Source of the DNA: Sistotremastrum niveocremeum HHB9708 | Lineage: Eukaryota > Basidiomycota > Agaricomycetes > Sistotremastrales > Sistotremastraceae | DNA: 64,000 bases | Direction of reading: 5' to 3' | Assembly: GCA_001630475.1 (NCBI GenBank) | Contig: KV419403.1 | Span: 62,001-126,000 of the forward strand | In this document: positions 50,133 to 60,900 of the stretch, in pieces | Layout of the letters: each line of letters starts with the position of its first letter | How positions within the stretch are numbered: the stretch's first letter is position 1 | Notes under the pieces: model-generated | Told to the model about the DNA's origin: nothing | The model's input: only the letters and a program-made list of their open reading frames with translations | Database searches by the model: none | Position numbers and translations under genes: made by a program

Positions 50133-52155
50133 TTTTATGATTATAACTTTAAAGTGGGAGTGTAAAGAGTGGTGTAGGTTGGGAAGAAGGAGAATGGGGA
50201 TTTGCCGTCGTAGCTCTTGGTCTTATATATGTTTCTGCCCCGATCTTTGCGTCTCCGATCCACTGAGTTCGAATCTTGGTTTGAATCTGAGCGGGAGCAG
50301 ATCGCTGAGTTTTCCGGTTTCGTGTAGTAAATTACCTGTTATGGAACCAATTTGGAAAGAACCCAGGCAACTTCTAGATCTGGGCCCGGCGATCAAACAA
50401 GAATGATTCAGCAGTTTAGACTGTCAACCAATCATGAACGTCGTTCATCCTTCGATCTTAACCATGCGCGCTCTTCTGATCAGGTTTGTGCGGAAATCGA
50501 GAGCTAAATCAAGTGGCGTTTGAACGCCAAGAGCTCTGAGACGCCGGTGAATTGGATCTAACCCTTCAAATCGGGCCTTCCGAACGATTGCTCAGTAATC
50601 AACAACAAATCCGAAGGGCAGATCAGGCAGAAGGAAGTTCCCCGATAAAAATAAAGTCGTCCCAATAGGGCTAGAATTGTCCGGAAACAGGCAAGCAAAT
50701 AATCGACATCACGTCACCGTCATACACTTCGTCGAATGATTCATGAACATACGTCATCAGGACAGTCAGAGAAGACTGCAAGCGGGCCTGGCTTCAGCCA
50801 AGCGCCCGCCTTTCCGTACAATGCGAGTAAATCAATCATCGAAGGCCCGGTCGTACGCATGAAGGCGGATGAAACTTAGAGGAAGAAGACGAGAAGGGTC
50901 GGAAAAATGACTTACAATAGAAGCCAATTCGGTGTCAGATCTGGTCGCTTCTTGGGCGGGTCGTCTTTATGGCTGACGCGGATGGTCTTTGGAAAAGCCA
51001 TGATGAAAAGATTCAACAAGAGAACAGGTAAACGCACGAGTGTCAATTTAAAATCGGTTCGCCGTCTCTCGACGATCCCGGTACACACGGGGGAGCTTCA
51101 AAGGGCCGATAATGTGAGCCTCGACCATTCTCAGAAGATGGACATCATGGAAATGATCGAATGCATAATAAGCTTTCGGGATGAAGCAAATTCATGCCCC
51201 CCAGATTCACCTGGGCTATGGGAAGATTGGGAACTTCAGCTGCAAGGAGAAACGTTCACACCTACCTTCACAATATTATTGGGGACGCATTCTCAATCGC
51301 CAAGCGACGCGACGTGAGCTGATTGGAAATTGGAATATATCAGTCTCTGAGCGAACGGAGGTCCCGGGGCATAAAGGTGGATCCTATGGTATATGATCGG
51401 TTTGTCGACGCTGCAAGAAGCGAACGCGACGATCAGGGTTATCCCGTCATACCATTTCGTTCAAATCAATATACCAGAGAAGCAAATTGAGTCGGCGGTA
51501 GTATTAATATATTGACGGTCATGGAAATCTTAGAAGCAAAGACCGAGCAGCCCACATGGAAGTTCAACCGGGCGCACCGGAGAAGCAGCTGACGAATGCA
51601 GCTCTGTTTGAGGATCCAATCCATGCGATCTAGTAATGCAAAAGACGACTGGAAGAACTTGTAGTACTAGTGCACATAAAAGAATACAGAGAACCGAGCG
51701 CACATCGTAGCACATCGTCGAGGATGCGCGGAAGAAACGGCGCAGCCTGAGGATATTGATTTATTTTATGGAAGGCTCTTCGTGCTTCGATATTCGATCC
51801 AGCTTGGCGCGTTGAGTGAATCCAGAGTCCAGGCGTTCCTTTTGTCGGCCATTCTGGCTTTGCACAAGGTCGAGAGCAATTATGAAGACTGTTCTAGCCG
51901 AGTGAATCAAGTCCAGGCGAAAATGGACGACTGCGACTCAGCGAGGTTCCAAAAATAGAATTTAGTTCCGATGCGTATTGCCGAGCGGAAGCCAAATAGA
52001 CGGCGCTGCCATGGTGACGAAGTCGGAGATAAGGGTCTTGCAATCCGATGGTTGCATTTGGCGATGCAGTGGCCGAATGAAGATGTATCAATCCTATTGG
52101 TAGTATCGACTAGGTAGGGATACGGTACAGTTGTGAGATTCTCAATTAATGCAGT
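50133..52155. other. 2 kb interval with one unassigned plus-strand frame
   Basis: A plus-strand frame at 50907-51317 (136 codons, MTYNRSQFGVRSGRFLGGSS, MKRFNKRTGKRTSVNLKSVR, SFRDEANSCPPDSPGLWEDW) is basic at its start and acidic later. No family is recognised and confidence in it as a gene is low. The minus frame 51907-52332 runs into the inserted repeat and is not coding in my view. Confidence 0.3.
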
Positions 52156-52163
52156 ATAATATC

Positions 52164-52672
52164 TAGTGTTCCAAGGTCCAGTCACGACTGGACTTTTGAC
52201 CTCCGGAGGGTGCGACTGGCAACTGCCAGTCCGGTTGCCGTCCAAAATTTGGCATGACTGGCAACTGCGACTGCGGTTGCGGTCCAGCGACCGGTCACGG
52301 CTGCGACCAGTTGCGCAACCGGTCATGGCCACTTTTTCCAGTCACAACTGGTCTTTTATCAATATTTTAATCATTATTGTATTATATATACTGTATATAC
52401 ACCTCATATGATGTGGTACATGCCTATAGACACCAATATATACTGTATATGTCACTCAAAACTCTCATTTGAGACCCAAAATACCCTCTGGGTACCATGG
52501 TTGGGGACCCTTAAGGGTCCTCGGTTGCGACCACGGTCACGACCGGTCATGACTGCGGTTGCCGGTTGCCTGATTTTCCAGAAACCTAGGCAACCGGCAA
52601 CTGCAGTCCGGTCACGGTCCGGTCGCGACTGCCGGTTGCCACCAGTCACGGCAACTGGACCTTGGAACACTA
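52164..52672. mobile_element. hAT-like MITE, family 1, copy a (509 bp)
   Basis: Non-autonomous element with 19-base perfect terminal inverted repeats (TAGTGTTCCAAGGTCCAGT), flanked by an 8-base direct duplication ATAATATC at 52156-52163 and 52673-52680. TIRs starting TA and an 8-base duplication fit the hAT superfamily. Subterminal arrays of CAACTGC / CAGTCACGACTGG-type short repeats occur on both sides in opposite orientation, and the core (GACCCTTAAGGGTCCT) is palindromic. No coding capacity. Related to the copy at 62285-62799. Confidence 0.85.
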
Positions 52673-52921
52673 ATAATATCAAATATTATTATCGATGGTA
52701 AATTCACTTTTATCTCGAAGTCCGATATGCAATGTTGATATCGACTCGTACATTTGAAGTAAGCTGAATGTGCATGCGGGAGATTGGGAACTTGACGAGG
52801 CTACGATGAAAAAACCCACATTTTTAGCTAACGCTTAAATCCGAAGCGGTTTGAAGGTCTTTTCTGACGAGGGCGTCAGGATTGTAGATCGCATTCTGCG
52901 GTGTCGTATCGACTAACCTGA

Positions 52922-53071
52922 TCACAGTTCCATGGCATCGACTTGAAACTTCTTCCCCAAATGTATGGATCGATTTGCGTGACCAGGTGCGGCTTTTGGG
53001 ACGGGAGAAGTGACTCCGATAGCAAAGAGTGAAGCAAAGAAAATGATGTAGTTAACCACGAAGGAGAGCAT
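52922..53071 (-). CDS. Small secreted protein 2 (paralogue of the 49842 gene)
   Basis: A 49-codon frame that starts MLSFVVNYIIFFASLFAIGV, a signal peptide sharing ASLFAIG(M/V)(S/T)SP with small secreted protein 1. It continues TSPVPKAAPGHANRSIHLGK to a TGA at 52924-52922. Same strand as its paralogue. It is shorter, so either it has lost the second exon or an unseen splice extends it. The KDZ element begins 289 bases upstream of its start codon. Confidence 0.5.
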   Translation of the reverse strand: MLSFVVNYIIFFASLFAIGVTSPVPKAAPGHANRSIHLGKKFQVDAMEL

Positions 53072-53359
53072 GGTTCAGGAGATTAAGGAGAGTTTGTTAT
53101 GTTATAAGGGACGGGTGCAAATATTTTCGGGGGAGCGTACCAGTCGCGTTTCTTGAAAGTGGGACAAGGACTTCGAGCTTTTATAGACGTATCTCGAGCG
53201 GAGGTCTACAGACCGATTTAGTATTTCGTGTTCCCTCTTCGGCGACTGGGGCCGACGACAACCTTCAAACTCCGACACCCATTTTTGGTTCGCGCCGCCA
53301 CCACGCCCGCCGCCGCGCCGCCATTGACTCCTTCATCCCGACTCCCCTTCATGATCACC

Positions 53360-53938
53360 CACCTATAGGTCCCACATACTAATACCATACTAGACCATAC
53401 TGTATATACGTATAATGTAGTCTCATTAGATAGGTTAGTGAATATACCATGATACCATGGTTTATACCGCAAATACCTTGCATTTCAAAACCACTAAGTC
53501 CCTCCGGAAAATAGAATATAATATTCAATATCCTAATAGACTCTCGGTCCTCGGCCTTAGGCCCTTTCAGGCACACGGCACGTCCTCGTCATCGGATCGA
53601 CCTCGCTTAGCTCAACATCGCTCCGTGCCGGGCGTTGAGTCTCGGCGCGAACCCTGAGGCCCCAACGCCTTCCGCCCCTTCGCTTACGTGCCGCCGCTTG
53701 ATCCCGCCGGCTATCCGCCCCACATCCCGACTCCGCCCCGCCTATCGTCCTCGTCGTTGCCGACAGCGAGCACGCTCCCCCGCCCATTCCTCCATCAAAC
53801 CCCCAACATATATATATTGCCGGACACCTACAGATGCGTACTATCCGAATATGCACTCTATTTTTGAATAATACTTTTCTATACAGGCGCGACCCTACTT
53901 CAACATGCTGTACACAACATCACGTGCTCTCGCTTCGG
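53360..53938 (+). repeat. KDZ left terminal inverted repeat (579 bp)
   Basis: Pairs with 63231-63809 in inverse orientation; identity ends abruptly after CTCTCGCTTCGG. The outer 100 bases are AT-rich. An inner GC-rich part carries mirrored open frames in both repeats, which are not genes. The inner edge of the right copy lies only 39 bases upstream of the transposase ATG, so that repeat probably holds its promoter. Confidence 0.93.
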
Positions 53939-54147
53939 CAGTTGAGATCTCGTCGTTTGGCGTGTTCAGCGTTGCTCAGTCGTTGCTCAGTCGTCTATCG
54001 TAGTATAGGCATATCTCAGGAGTAGATGGAGCAATGTATTCAATAGTCAAATAGAATACATTCGAAAAAAGCGAAAGAAGCAAAGAAAAACGAACACGCA
54101 CGCGAAGGCAGCGAATGAGCGGGAGGTCAGGCATCGTCCTCGTTCTC

Positions 54148-55763
54148 CTACGCATCCTCCTCCTCCTCTTCGTCCTCCTCCTCCTCCGCATCTTCCTCTT
54201 CCTCCGCATCCTCCTCTTCCTCTTCCTCTTCCTCCGCATCCTCCTCTTCCTCTTCCTCTTCCTCTTCCTCCGCATCCTCCCCCTCTTCCTCTTCCTCCTC
54301 CTCCTCCTCCTCCTCCTCCTCCTCCTCCGCTCTCTTCCTCTTCGTTCCCCTCGTCGTCCTCTTCTTCTTCTCGACCTCTCCCGTCTCCTCAACATCCACC
54401 GCGCCACCGTCGACTGCCTTACGCTTCTTTGTCGCAGGACCTTTCGACTGACCTTTATCCGACCGTACCTTCCTCGGCGGTTTGTCGACAGTCGAACCGT
54501 CGTCTTCTGAGGTGAGTCGTGCCTTGACGGATTCGATTTCGGCGGGAGACAATCGCTCCCAACGAATGGTGGGGGGATCAGCGGTGAGGCCGGTGAGGAC
54601 GGTGCGAAGTTGGGGGATGCTGAGTTCGTGGGGGTTGAACTTGAGTGAAGGCGGCCACGTGAGTCGAACACCTTGATCGACTTCGATCTTCGAGCGATAC
54701 TTCTTCCACTCCATAGACGCCACTTTACCGCCTGTTACCTTTTCTGTATAATCATTAGCGTCTGAGTGAGCGATTAGAATTCGAAACGTACCGAGACCGT
54801 TGCGAACAAGACGAGCGACCTCCTTCTTGAGCTCGACACGCCGCATGTTTGAGTTCTGGACAAGATCTGCAGAACGATGTAATGAGTCTTAGAAGTTATA
54901 ATGAAAATTCGTATACGCACTTCGAAGATTCGCGATCGCCCACCCTTCCACTCTCATACACAACTGCTCCCACTGTAAGTTCAATACCCCTTCAAAATAC
55001 TCCCGGATGCGAGGATGAATGTAGTAAACCGGACCATTGATGTGTGAAACATCGGTCCGCACGGTGAGAACGATGGAGGCGGTATCGCAACGTTGATCGA
55101 GATCGGACAGCTACGAACTTAATCAAAAAAGAAGACTGAGACTAAAATGTATTGACACTTACCTCCTTTTCAACACGCTTCAACGTGCTGAATACGTCCG
55201 CTTTCCTCCATTTCTCAATCGACCGACTCCCTCTCATCTTGTTCTCCCGACGTGATGCCAAGATCTCCTTCATCTCCTCCATCTCGTCGGCAGGGATGTC
55301 TTTCGCGCATGAAGCATCTTCGGCAACTTCTCGAAGATGCTCCAAGCGCTTGCGCTCGTCATCAGAGGCGTCTGAGACAAATTTAGCAAGACTCTTGTTT
55401 TAGTAAGTGAAGGTATAACTCACCGTCAGGAATAACATGCGAGCGCATGTGGATCATCGCGTTCTTGCGATTAATACGCCTGGTCGTCATGACGTGGCCG
55501 CCGAGAGAGAGAACGATGGTCCGCATCTTCTTGTACTTCAGACCGTGTGTAATAGCCAGGGCAGCAATCTTCTCATTGAGATCCACGAGAAGAACGTCGA
55601 CATCTTTCTTCATGGCTTCCCACTTTTGAGCACGTGCTTCGGCTTGAGCTTTGCGATTGACATTCTTCAAGTTCTTGGAGCCTTTTTTTCGAGATGACTT
55701 CCTGGTTGGCTGCTTCGCTGCCAGAGTTTGGAGATGAGCGTGAGTGATCTCAGCGACACTCAT
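54148..55763 (-). CDS. KDZ-element companion gene A (basic N-terminus, very acidic C-terminal tail)
   Basis: Start MSVAEITHAHLQTLAAKQPT at a true ATG (55763), followed by a Lys/Arg-rich stretch (RKSSRKKGSKNLKNVNRKAQ), QKWEAMKKDVDVLLVDLNEK and VMTTRRINRKNAMIHMRSHV. Further exons give KRLEHLREVAEDASCAKDIP, VRTDVSHINGPVYYIHPRIR and RRVELKKEVARLVRNGLG. A conserved-looking block follows (MEWKKYRSKIEVDQGVRLTW with PP, LKFNPHELSIPQLRTVLTGL, IRWERLSPAEIESVKARL). It resembles a Trp-Pro block I remember from proteins common in agaricomycetes, but this is weak recall, not a match. The tail holds a basic patch (GTKRKRA), then about 60 mostly Glu residues encoded by a GAG/GAA tract (54150-54330). About 480 residues, five exons. 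Probably nuclear and DNA- or chromatin-associated (inference). Confidence 0.72.
54150..54330 (-). repeat. Glu-coding trinucleotide tract
   Basis: Imperfect GAG/GAA/GAT/GCG repeats on the minus strand that encode the acidic tail of companion gene A. Prone to length change by slippage. The plus-strand reading of this tract gives a long Leu/Phe frame that is only a shadow. Confidence 0.8.
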
Positions 55764-56003
55764 CGGTTGACGCGTCCTCAGTCTGAGTGTGAAAAATCGG
55801 TTGTACACTTTTCAAATTCAAACTACGTTACTAGGTAACATGTCACGTGAATCATGTTCAAGCTGCTCAATTACATAATCTATCTATCCAAGTTCAACAG
55901 CATGACGAAATAAAGAGCATAGGCATAGAAAGAGACAGGCATAGACATAAGGCATAAGACATAAGATATAAGACATAAAAGAAACAGATCAGACATCACA
56001 ATA

Positions 56004-57394
56004 TCAAAAATATCGTTGATGCTGCGAGACTTGCGAAGTATTTTGAAACCCTCCCGGCGCGACATACAAATCGTCCTCGTCTTCGTCGTCAAGAACGTAA
56101 GGGTTGGACGACGAAGTACTCGATGTCAATGTTGAGACATCAGACGGTTCCCCTCTCCGAACGCCGTGCCATACGGTTTGCACTTGCGTCACCGTGTACG
56201 GTTCGTCGTCGTCGCCGTCTTGATGATGAGCCTGAGCGGCGACTCGCTGGCGAGAAGGTCGTGGCGCAAATGGAGGGGGGAGGGAGGGAGGAGGGAGAGG
56301 CGGCTGAGATGACCGATTGGAAGAGGGAGCATTGCGAGACTGAAAGATGGAACGTGCCGGCGCACGCTCAGGAGAAAGGGGAACGGCAGGAGGACGGGAT
56401 CGGTCGACTTGGCTTCTAGAAGGAAGCGCTTGTTGGCGATGAGGGAGGGGAGAGGGGCCAGGAGCGAATTTCATCTCCTCGAGTGAGATGTTGGCCGCTT
56501 CTTCGTTGATTGAGAGGCCGGCGAACCCGAAGTGATCGTTTTCGTGCTTGGTGACGCGTGTAGGAGAAGTCGGTGGAGCATGCGAAGGGGTAGGATGATC
56601 AATGCGAGAGAAGCTCACGTCGGGAGGGGGAGGAAGGCGAGGGAAGAGGGGCTCTGACTGAGCCCGCGAGGACACTGGGGGAGGGGGAGACTTGGGAGTC
56701 CTGTTGCCGGGCGGTGGACGGAGAGGGCGAATGGTGGGGAGGGGACTCTTTTTGTGGGAAGGGACAGCACAAGTGAGGTCGACTTTCATATTTTTCTGTC
56801 ATACTTTCAGCACATTTCTGTATGGAACAGAAAAATAGACTTACTCGAATGGCCGGAGAAAACCCAACGCGCTTCCAAGTGATCATCGCTTGATCATATA
56901 TGAGCGCCGCTATGTCCTCTACTACGCGGTCCATATAGTCCTGTATGACGCGGTTGTTGCGAAACTGGAGGGGCAGGCGAGGCTTGACGCATTCTTTGAC
57001 CTCTTCGAACGACTTCGGGCTGCCAACCGGAACGAAGGTGACTGTGAACACCGCTGTATCTTCGAAGACTGCTTTTGCGTCAATCTGTGAGTCATCAGGA
57101 AATCAAATGAGCGACAAATGCGACAAGCCCGAAGAATCCTTCACTTACCCAGTCCTCAAGAATGGCCGCGCTTTCTCGCACATGCCATTCACGATCTACA
57201 GTCTTCCCGATATAGGCTTCATGGACCGCTTGAGATAGGTCCAGATCACGGGTCGCATCACTCATGCCAGAAAAGTTGCAGTGGATGAGCGTGCCGTTCT
57301 GTTCATGGACGGTGGGATCCGAAAGGGGGTCGGCATAGTAAGTTGACAGCAGAGAACGGGAGGACCAGCTGTCTTTTTGAGCTTTGGGAGGCAT
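56004..57394 (-). CDS. KDZ-element companion gene B (unrecognised, Pro/Ser-rich C-terminus)
   Basis: Start MPPKAQKDSWSSRSLLSTYY at a true ATG. Exon 1 holds THxNFSG-like GTLIHCNFSGMSDATRDLDL and VHEAYIGKTVDREWHVRESA. An intron ends just before IDAKAVFEDTAVFTVTFVPV; this exon continues SPKSFEEVKECVKPRLPLQF and MDRVVEDIAALIYDQAMITW with KRVGFSP. A second intron precedes KNMKVDLTCAVPSHKKSPLP and a long Pro/Ser-rich region (LPPPPDVSFSRIDHPTPSHA, RSSQPPLPPPSLPPPFAPRP). The end is acidic then Gln-rich (DDEDEDDLYVAPGGFQNT), stop at 56006-56004. About 420 residues. No family recognised; no cysteine clusters, no transmembrane segments. Same strand as the transposase and inside the inverted repeats, so it travels with the element. 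Confidence 0.7.
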
Positions 57395-57969
57395 ATCAGA
57401 TGACGAAGAAGCACGAGCGAGAGCGATTATGCGTCGAACAGTTGGTGGGAGCAGACGAACAAGAGCGTGACATGTTGAAAATGTCACGCTCGGGAAGCAT
57501 GAGGCGCCCGCCCAGATAGGAAAGAAGAGATAAGATGCAGACAGATTGAGCATTTATGACATGAACATTGATACAGTAGAGCATCTGGCTCGTTTTACAA
57601 GCACTAGCAATACCCAAGACCACATCGTGACGATCAGGAAAAATATTTTTTTTATTCGACTTGATATTGGTCGGTGGGCTTCAAACCGCGAGGACAACAC
57701 GAGACTTTCCAATGCAGACTTAAGACAAGTCGTGGCTAGGGTCTCAACTCACCGATTCGGTTCAGTGAGGTAATAGACATTGTATCACTACCATTTCATC
57801 GTGATATGACCCTTTCAGCTCAATACGACCTGGGCCCTTTCGAACCACATGATGTTCGACTTCTGCTTTCGCATGTCTTCAAAGGTCATTTGACCCTCAC
57901 GATGGTGAGGGCCTTTCCTTATTGGTAGCTAGGATTAGAGAGGAAAACGACATTTGTATTTGTCTTCAA
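57395..57969. other. Spacer between companion gene B and the transposase gene
   Basis: About 575 bases containing the presumed promoter of gene B and the transposase 3' end. No further gene is supported. Confidence 0.5.
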
Positions 57970-60900
57970 TTAGCCATATACAATCTCTTGCACTATCACG
58001 TCTACGCCATCCGCTTCGAGTTCGTCGCCGGAGGCATCCTCTTCGGGCTCGTCCTCATCCCCCGCCCTGACCGGTGACATCCTACTACTCGCATCGGCCG
58101 TCTCCCTATTCCCCATTCCAGTCCGAACCCCTATTGTCACGTCTCCGCTGAAACCGTCGAGTGCTTCGATGTCGAGAAGTCGATCGCTGTGGATTGTGTT
58201 AGCAGCCCCAAATCGCTTGATATGCTGAAGTAGTTGATAGGCGAGTTCGGGGTTGGAATCCTTCATCGTCCTGTACTGGTCTGCGTAGAGCTCCTAACGG
58301 TTCGGCTAGCCGAACCGAACCGGCGGTTTTATCGGTTCGGATGCCGGTTAAGTTTGGACGAGAAGGTACGTTCTGAACCGGCGGTTTGGAACCGCTGCTA
58401 ACCGCGGCTATTCGCGGTTTGCGGGACACCACCACCAGGACGTCTGGGTCAGTCAAGCTTGCTCTATGCGTCGTCTACGCGTCCTCACGCCTCTTCCTAC
58501 GCTATTCCTTTCCTATCCTCGCCACGATCTTCGATGGACTGCATTGTCACAATTGAACCAAACATTTTCCGTGAGTGTTGTTAGTTGATTGGGGTGCCAT
58601 TCTGACGTGCATCCATCCGAATTGTCTCAGGTCTATGCTAGTCGTCGGTCACTAACGCAAGAACAAAATCTTTGAACTCGGAAGTGCCATATCGCCTTGA
58701 GAATCCGGAGCAGAGTGGGGCGTTGGGGCATTGTGCGTGGCTCGGGTCAAAGGTGCGTGACTCCTACACTATTCGTTATCACGTACTCATCGTAGAGCCA
58801 ATTCTTTGAGTAAGCCCGCAACGACCTATATGATACTCTGTCCCTCAAACACACATTCGCTTTAATTAACCGACCCTGTCCTAATCCCGTCGGCTTCCCG
58901 ACTGCATCGTCCCCCTGGCACGCGCCACCCCGCTCTCCCTCGTCCTTCCAGACCTACGCAGGACCACGGCCCCATCGATGTCTCTGCATCTCGTCAATGC
59001 TTCCAGAACAACACAGGCCTTCAACAGTCACTTAAGCTCTGTCACCGAGACACAAGTTGCCGAAACCCACCCTTGTCAAACGACTTTTCATCCGGTCCGT
59101 TCGTGAAGTTCTCTGGCTATCGTTTTCATGTTCTCGTCCTACCATTCACGCTCCCCGTCATCTATCGAGTATGTACAAACCTCAGTACCTGCCAACGCTT
59201 GCCAGCACCTCGTTCCGTACCAAGTCGGCAGCCTGTCCTTGCTTAGTCAGACTACGTCGACATTGGGTGCAGATGCAAATGAGATTCCAGAGAGTGAAGG
59301 AACATCAGAAACGATGTATTGGCGTATATATAATGTTCTCTGTACACTGAAATGCATGCTGTCTTAGCTCATCGTATATATATAATCGTGTACCTGCAAA
59401 CCGCGGTTAACAGCGAATATTCGCGGTTTCAAACCGATCGGATCGGATCTGCCGTTTGGCCGTCGGTTTTCCTCGGTTTTCGCAACCGATCCGATCCGAT
59501 CCGAACCGTTAGGAGCTCTAGGTCTGCGAGAAAGGCCTCTTCTTCCACGATGTACGTCTTCAAGCGCCGATATTCGATGTTCAGGCGCTTAACTTCTTCT
59601 CGTGCTCGTTCGAGTTTGTAATGAAGTCTTGAAGCCTCGCGAACCGAGGGCTTTGTCCATGGTTTCTTGAGAATGCCGCGTCGACTGAGACGAAGAATGT
59701 CGAATTCGCCAATGTAAGCGCATTCCATGATTTCTTGTGCATCGAATGTTGGACGAGGGGGGACGAAGTCGGAAGCAAGGGAGTTGTACTGTTCGAGAGC
59801 GGTTTTGATAGCTTGTTGGCGTGTAGTCAAGGCCTTGCTGATGTGTTGACGGAGCTTATAGCCTTCATGCAATGATTAGAAACCTCTTCGCAGAGTAGAC
59901 TAGTTTATGAGCGGCGTACCTGTTCCTGCTTGCCCCTGCCTTGCCAATTCAAATATCCGCGACACTACCAGCGACTCCAGACGGTCCAACGCCTCCAGAA
60001 ACTCCTCTTCCCTATGCAGAGCTGCCCCTTCCTTCCATTCCTTCGACCCCGGCTTCCATCGTTCGCTGATCTCCAACTTCTCTTCCAGCTCTTCCGCCGC
60101 CCCCTGAAGGGTCAAGAACGCGTCTTGACCCTTCACCCACGCATTTCCGATCTCTAAAACCGCAGCTTCGTCGGCCGATTTCTTCTTTGTCTTCTTGAAT
60201 TTGCCACCGGATGTTGACTTGAGCTTTCGGGATGCGGCCTTGTATTTCGTACTTTTCTGTAATCAGTCTTACAAGTATAAAACAAAAACTTTGGAAACTC
60301 ACTCGGCTTCTCGAAGCTTGACCAGTGTGCGGAAGTACGTTACCCGTAAATCGACCGCAAGATCGTCGTCGTCGTCACGATTGAGGTAATCACTCTCCTC
60401 CTTCAGCCAAATATCGAATTGCGCCGTGTCGGTGATCTGAGCGTGAGCCATGGCGTCGGCTAGGAGTGAGGGGTGGGTGTTGAGAATGGCGATCGCATCT
60501 TTGTAGCGACGGAGGATGAACTGGCCTTCAAACGGTATATGTCAGTAGAGAAATTGAGTAAAATAACCAAGACTCACTGCTTTCGATATACCTCTCCTCA
60601 TTCCAGTTTCGAAAGTATCGGTAAATCAGTTGCTGACGGTGGAAACGGGAGGCAAGACGTGTGCAACGGGCAACGGCGTTAGATTGAGAGAACACGTGCT
60701 CACAGCCTTCGAAATTCTCTAATCCGGCCCCTTTGACATAAAGCGGACTCCAATCGATCCCGCAGCTCCGGGCATGGCCTCCACCGTGGAATAATCCAAC
60801 GACGAATCGGGTGAGAGCGTTCATCAGACGAGGGCCGAGAATTCGACTGTCGTGAGCGCTCTGCGAAACTCCGCACCCGATATCGTACCCGATCAGAATG

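Noticed and set aside
53557-53871. Open frames of 78-99 codons in both KDZ inverted repeats
   Set aside because: They are mirror images of each other in the two repeats, Arg/Pro-rich from GC composition, overlap in opposite frames and have no domain.
54115-54510. Leu/Phe-rich plus-strand frame resembling a membrane protein
   Set aside because: It is the antisense of the Glu-coding tract of companion gene A.
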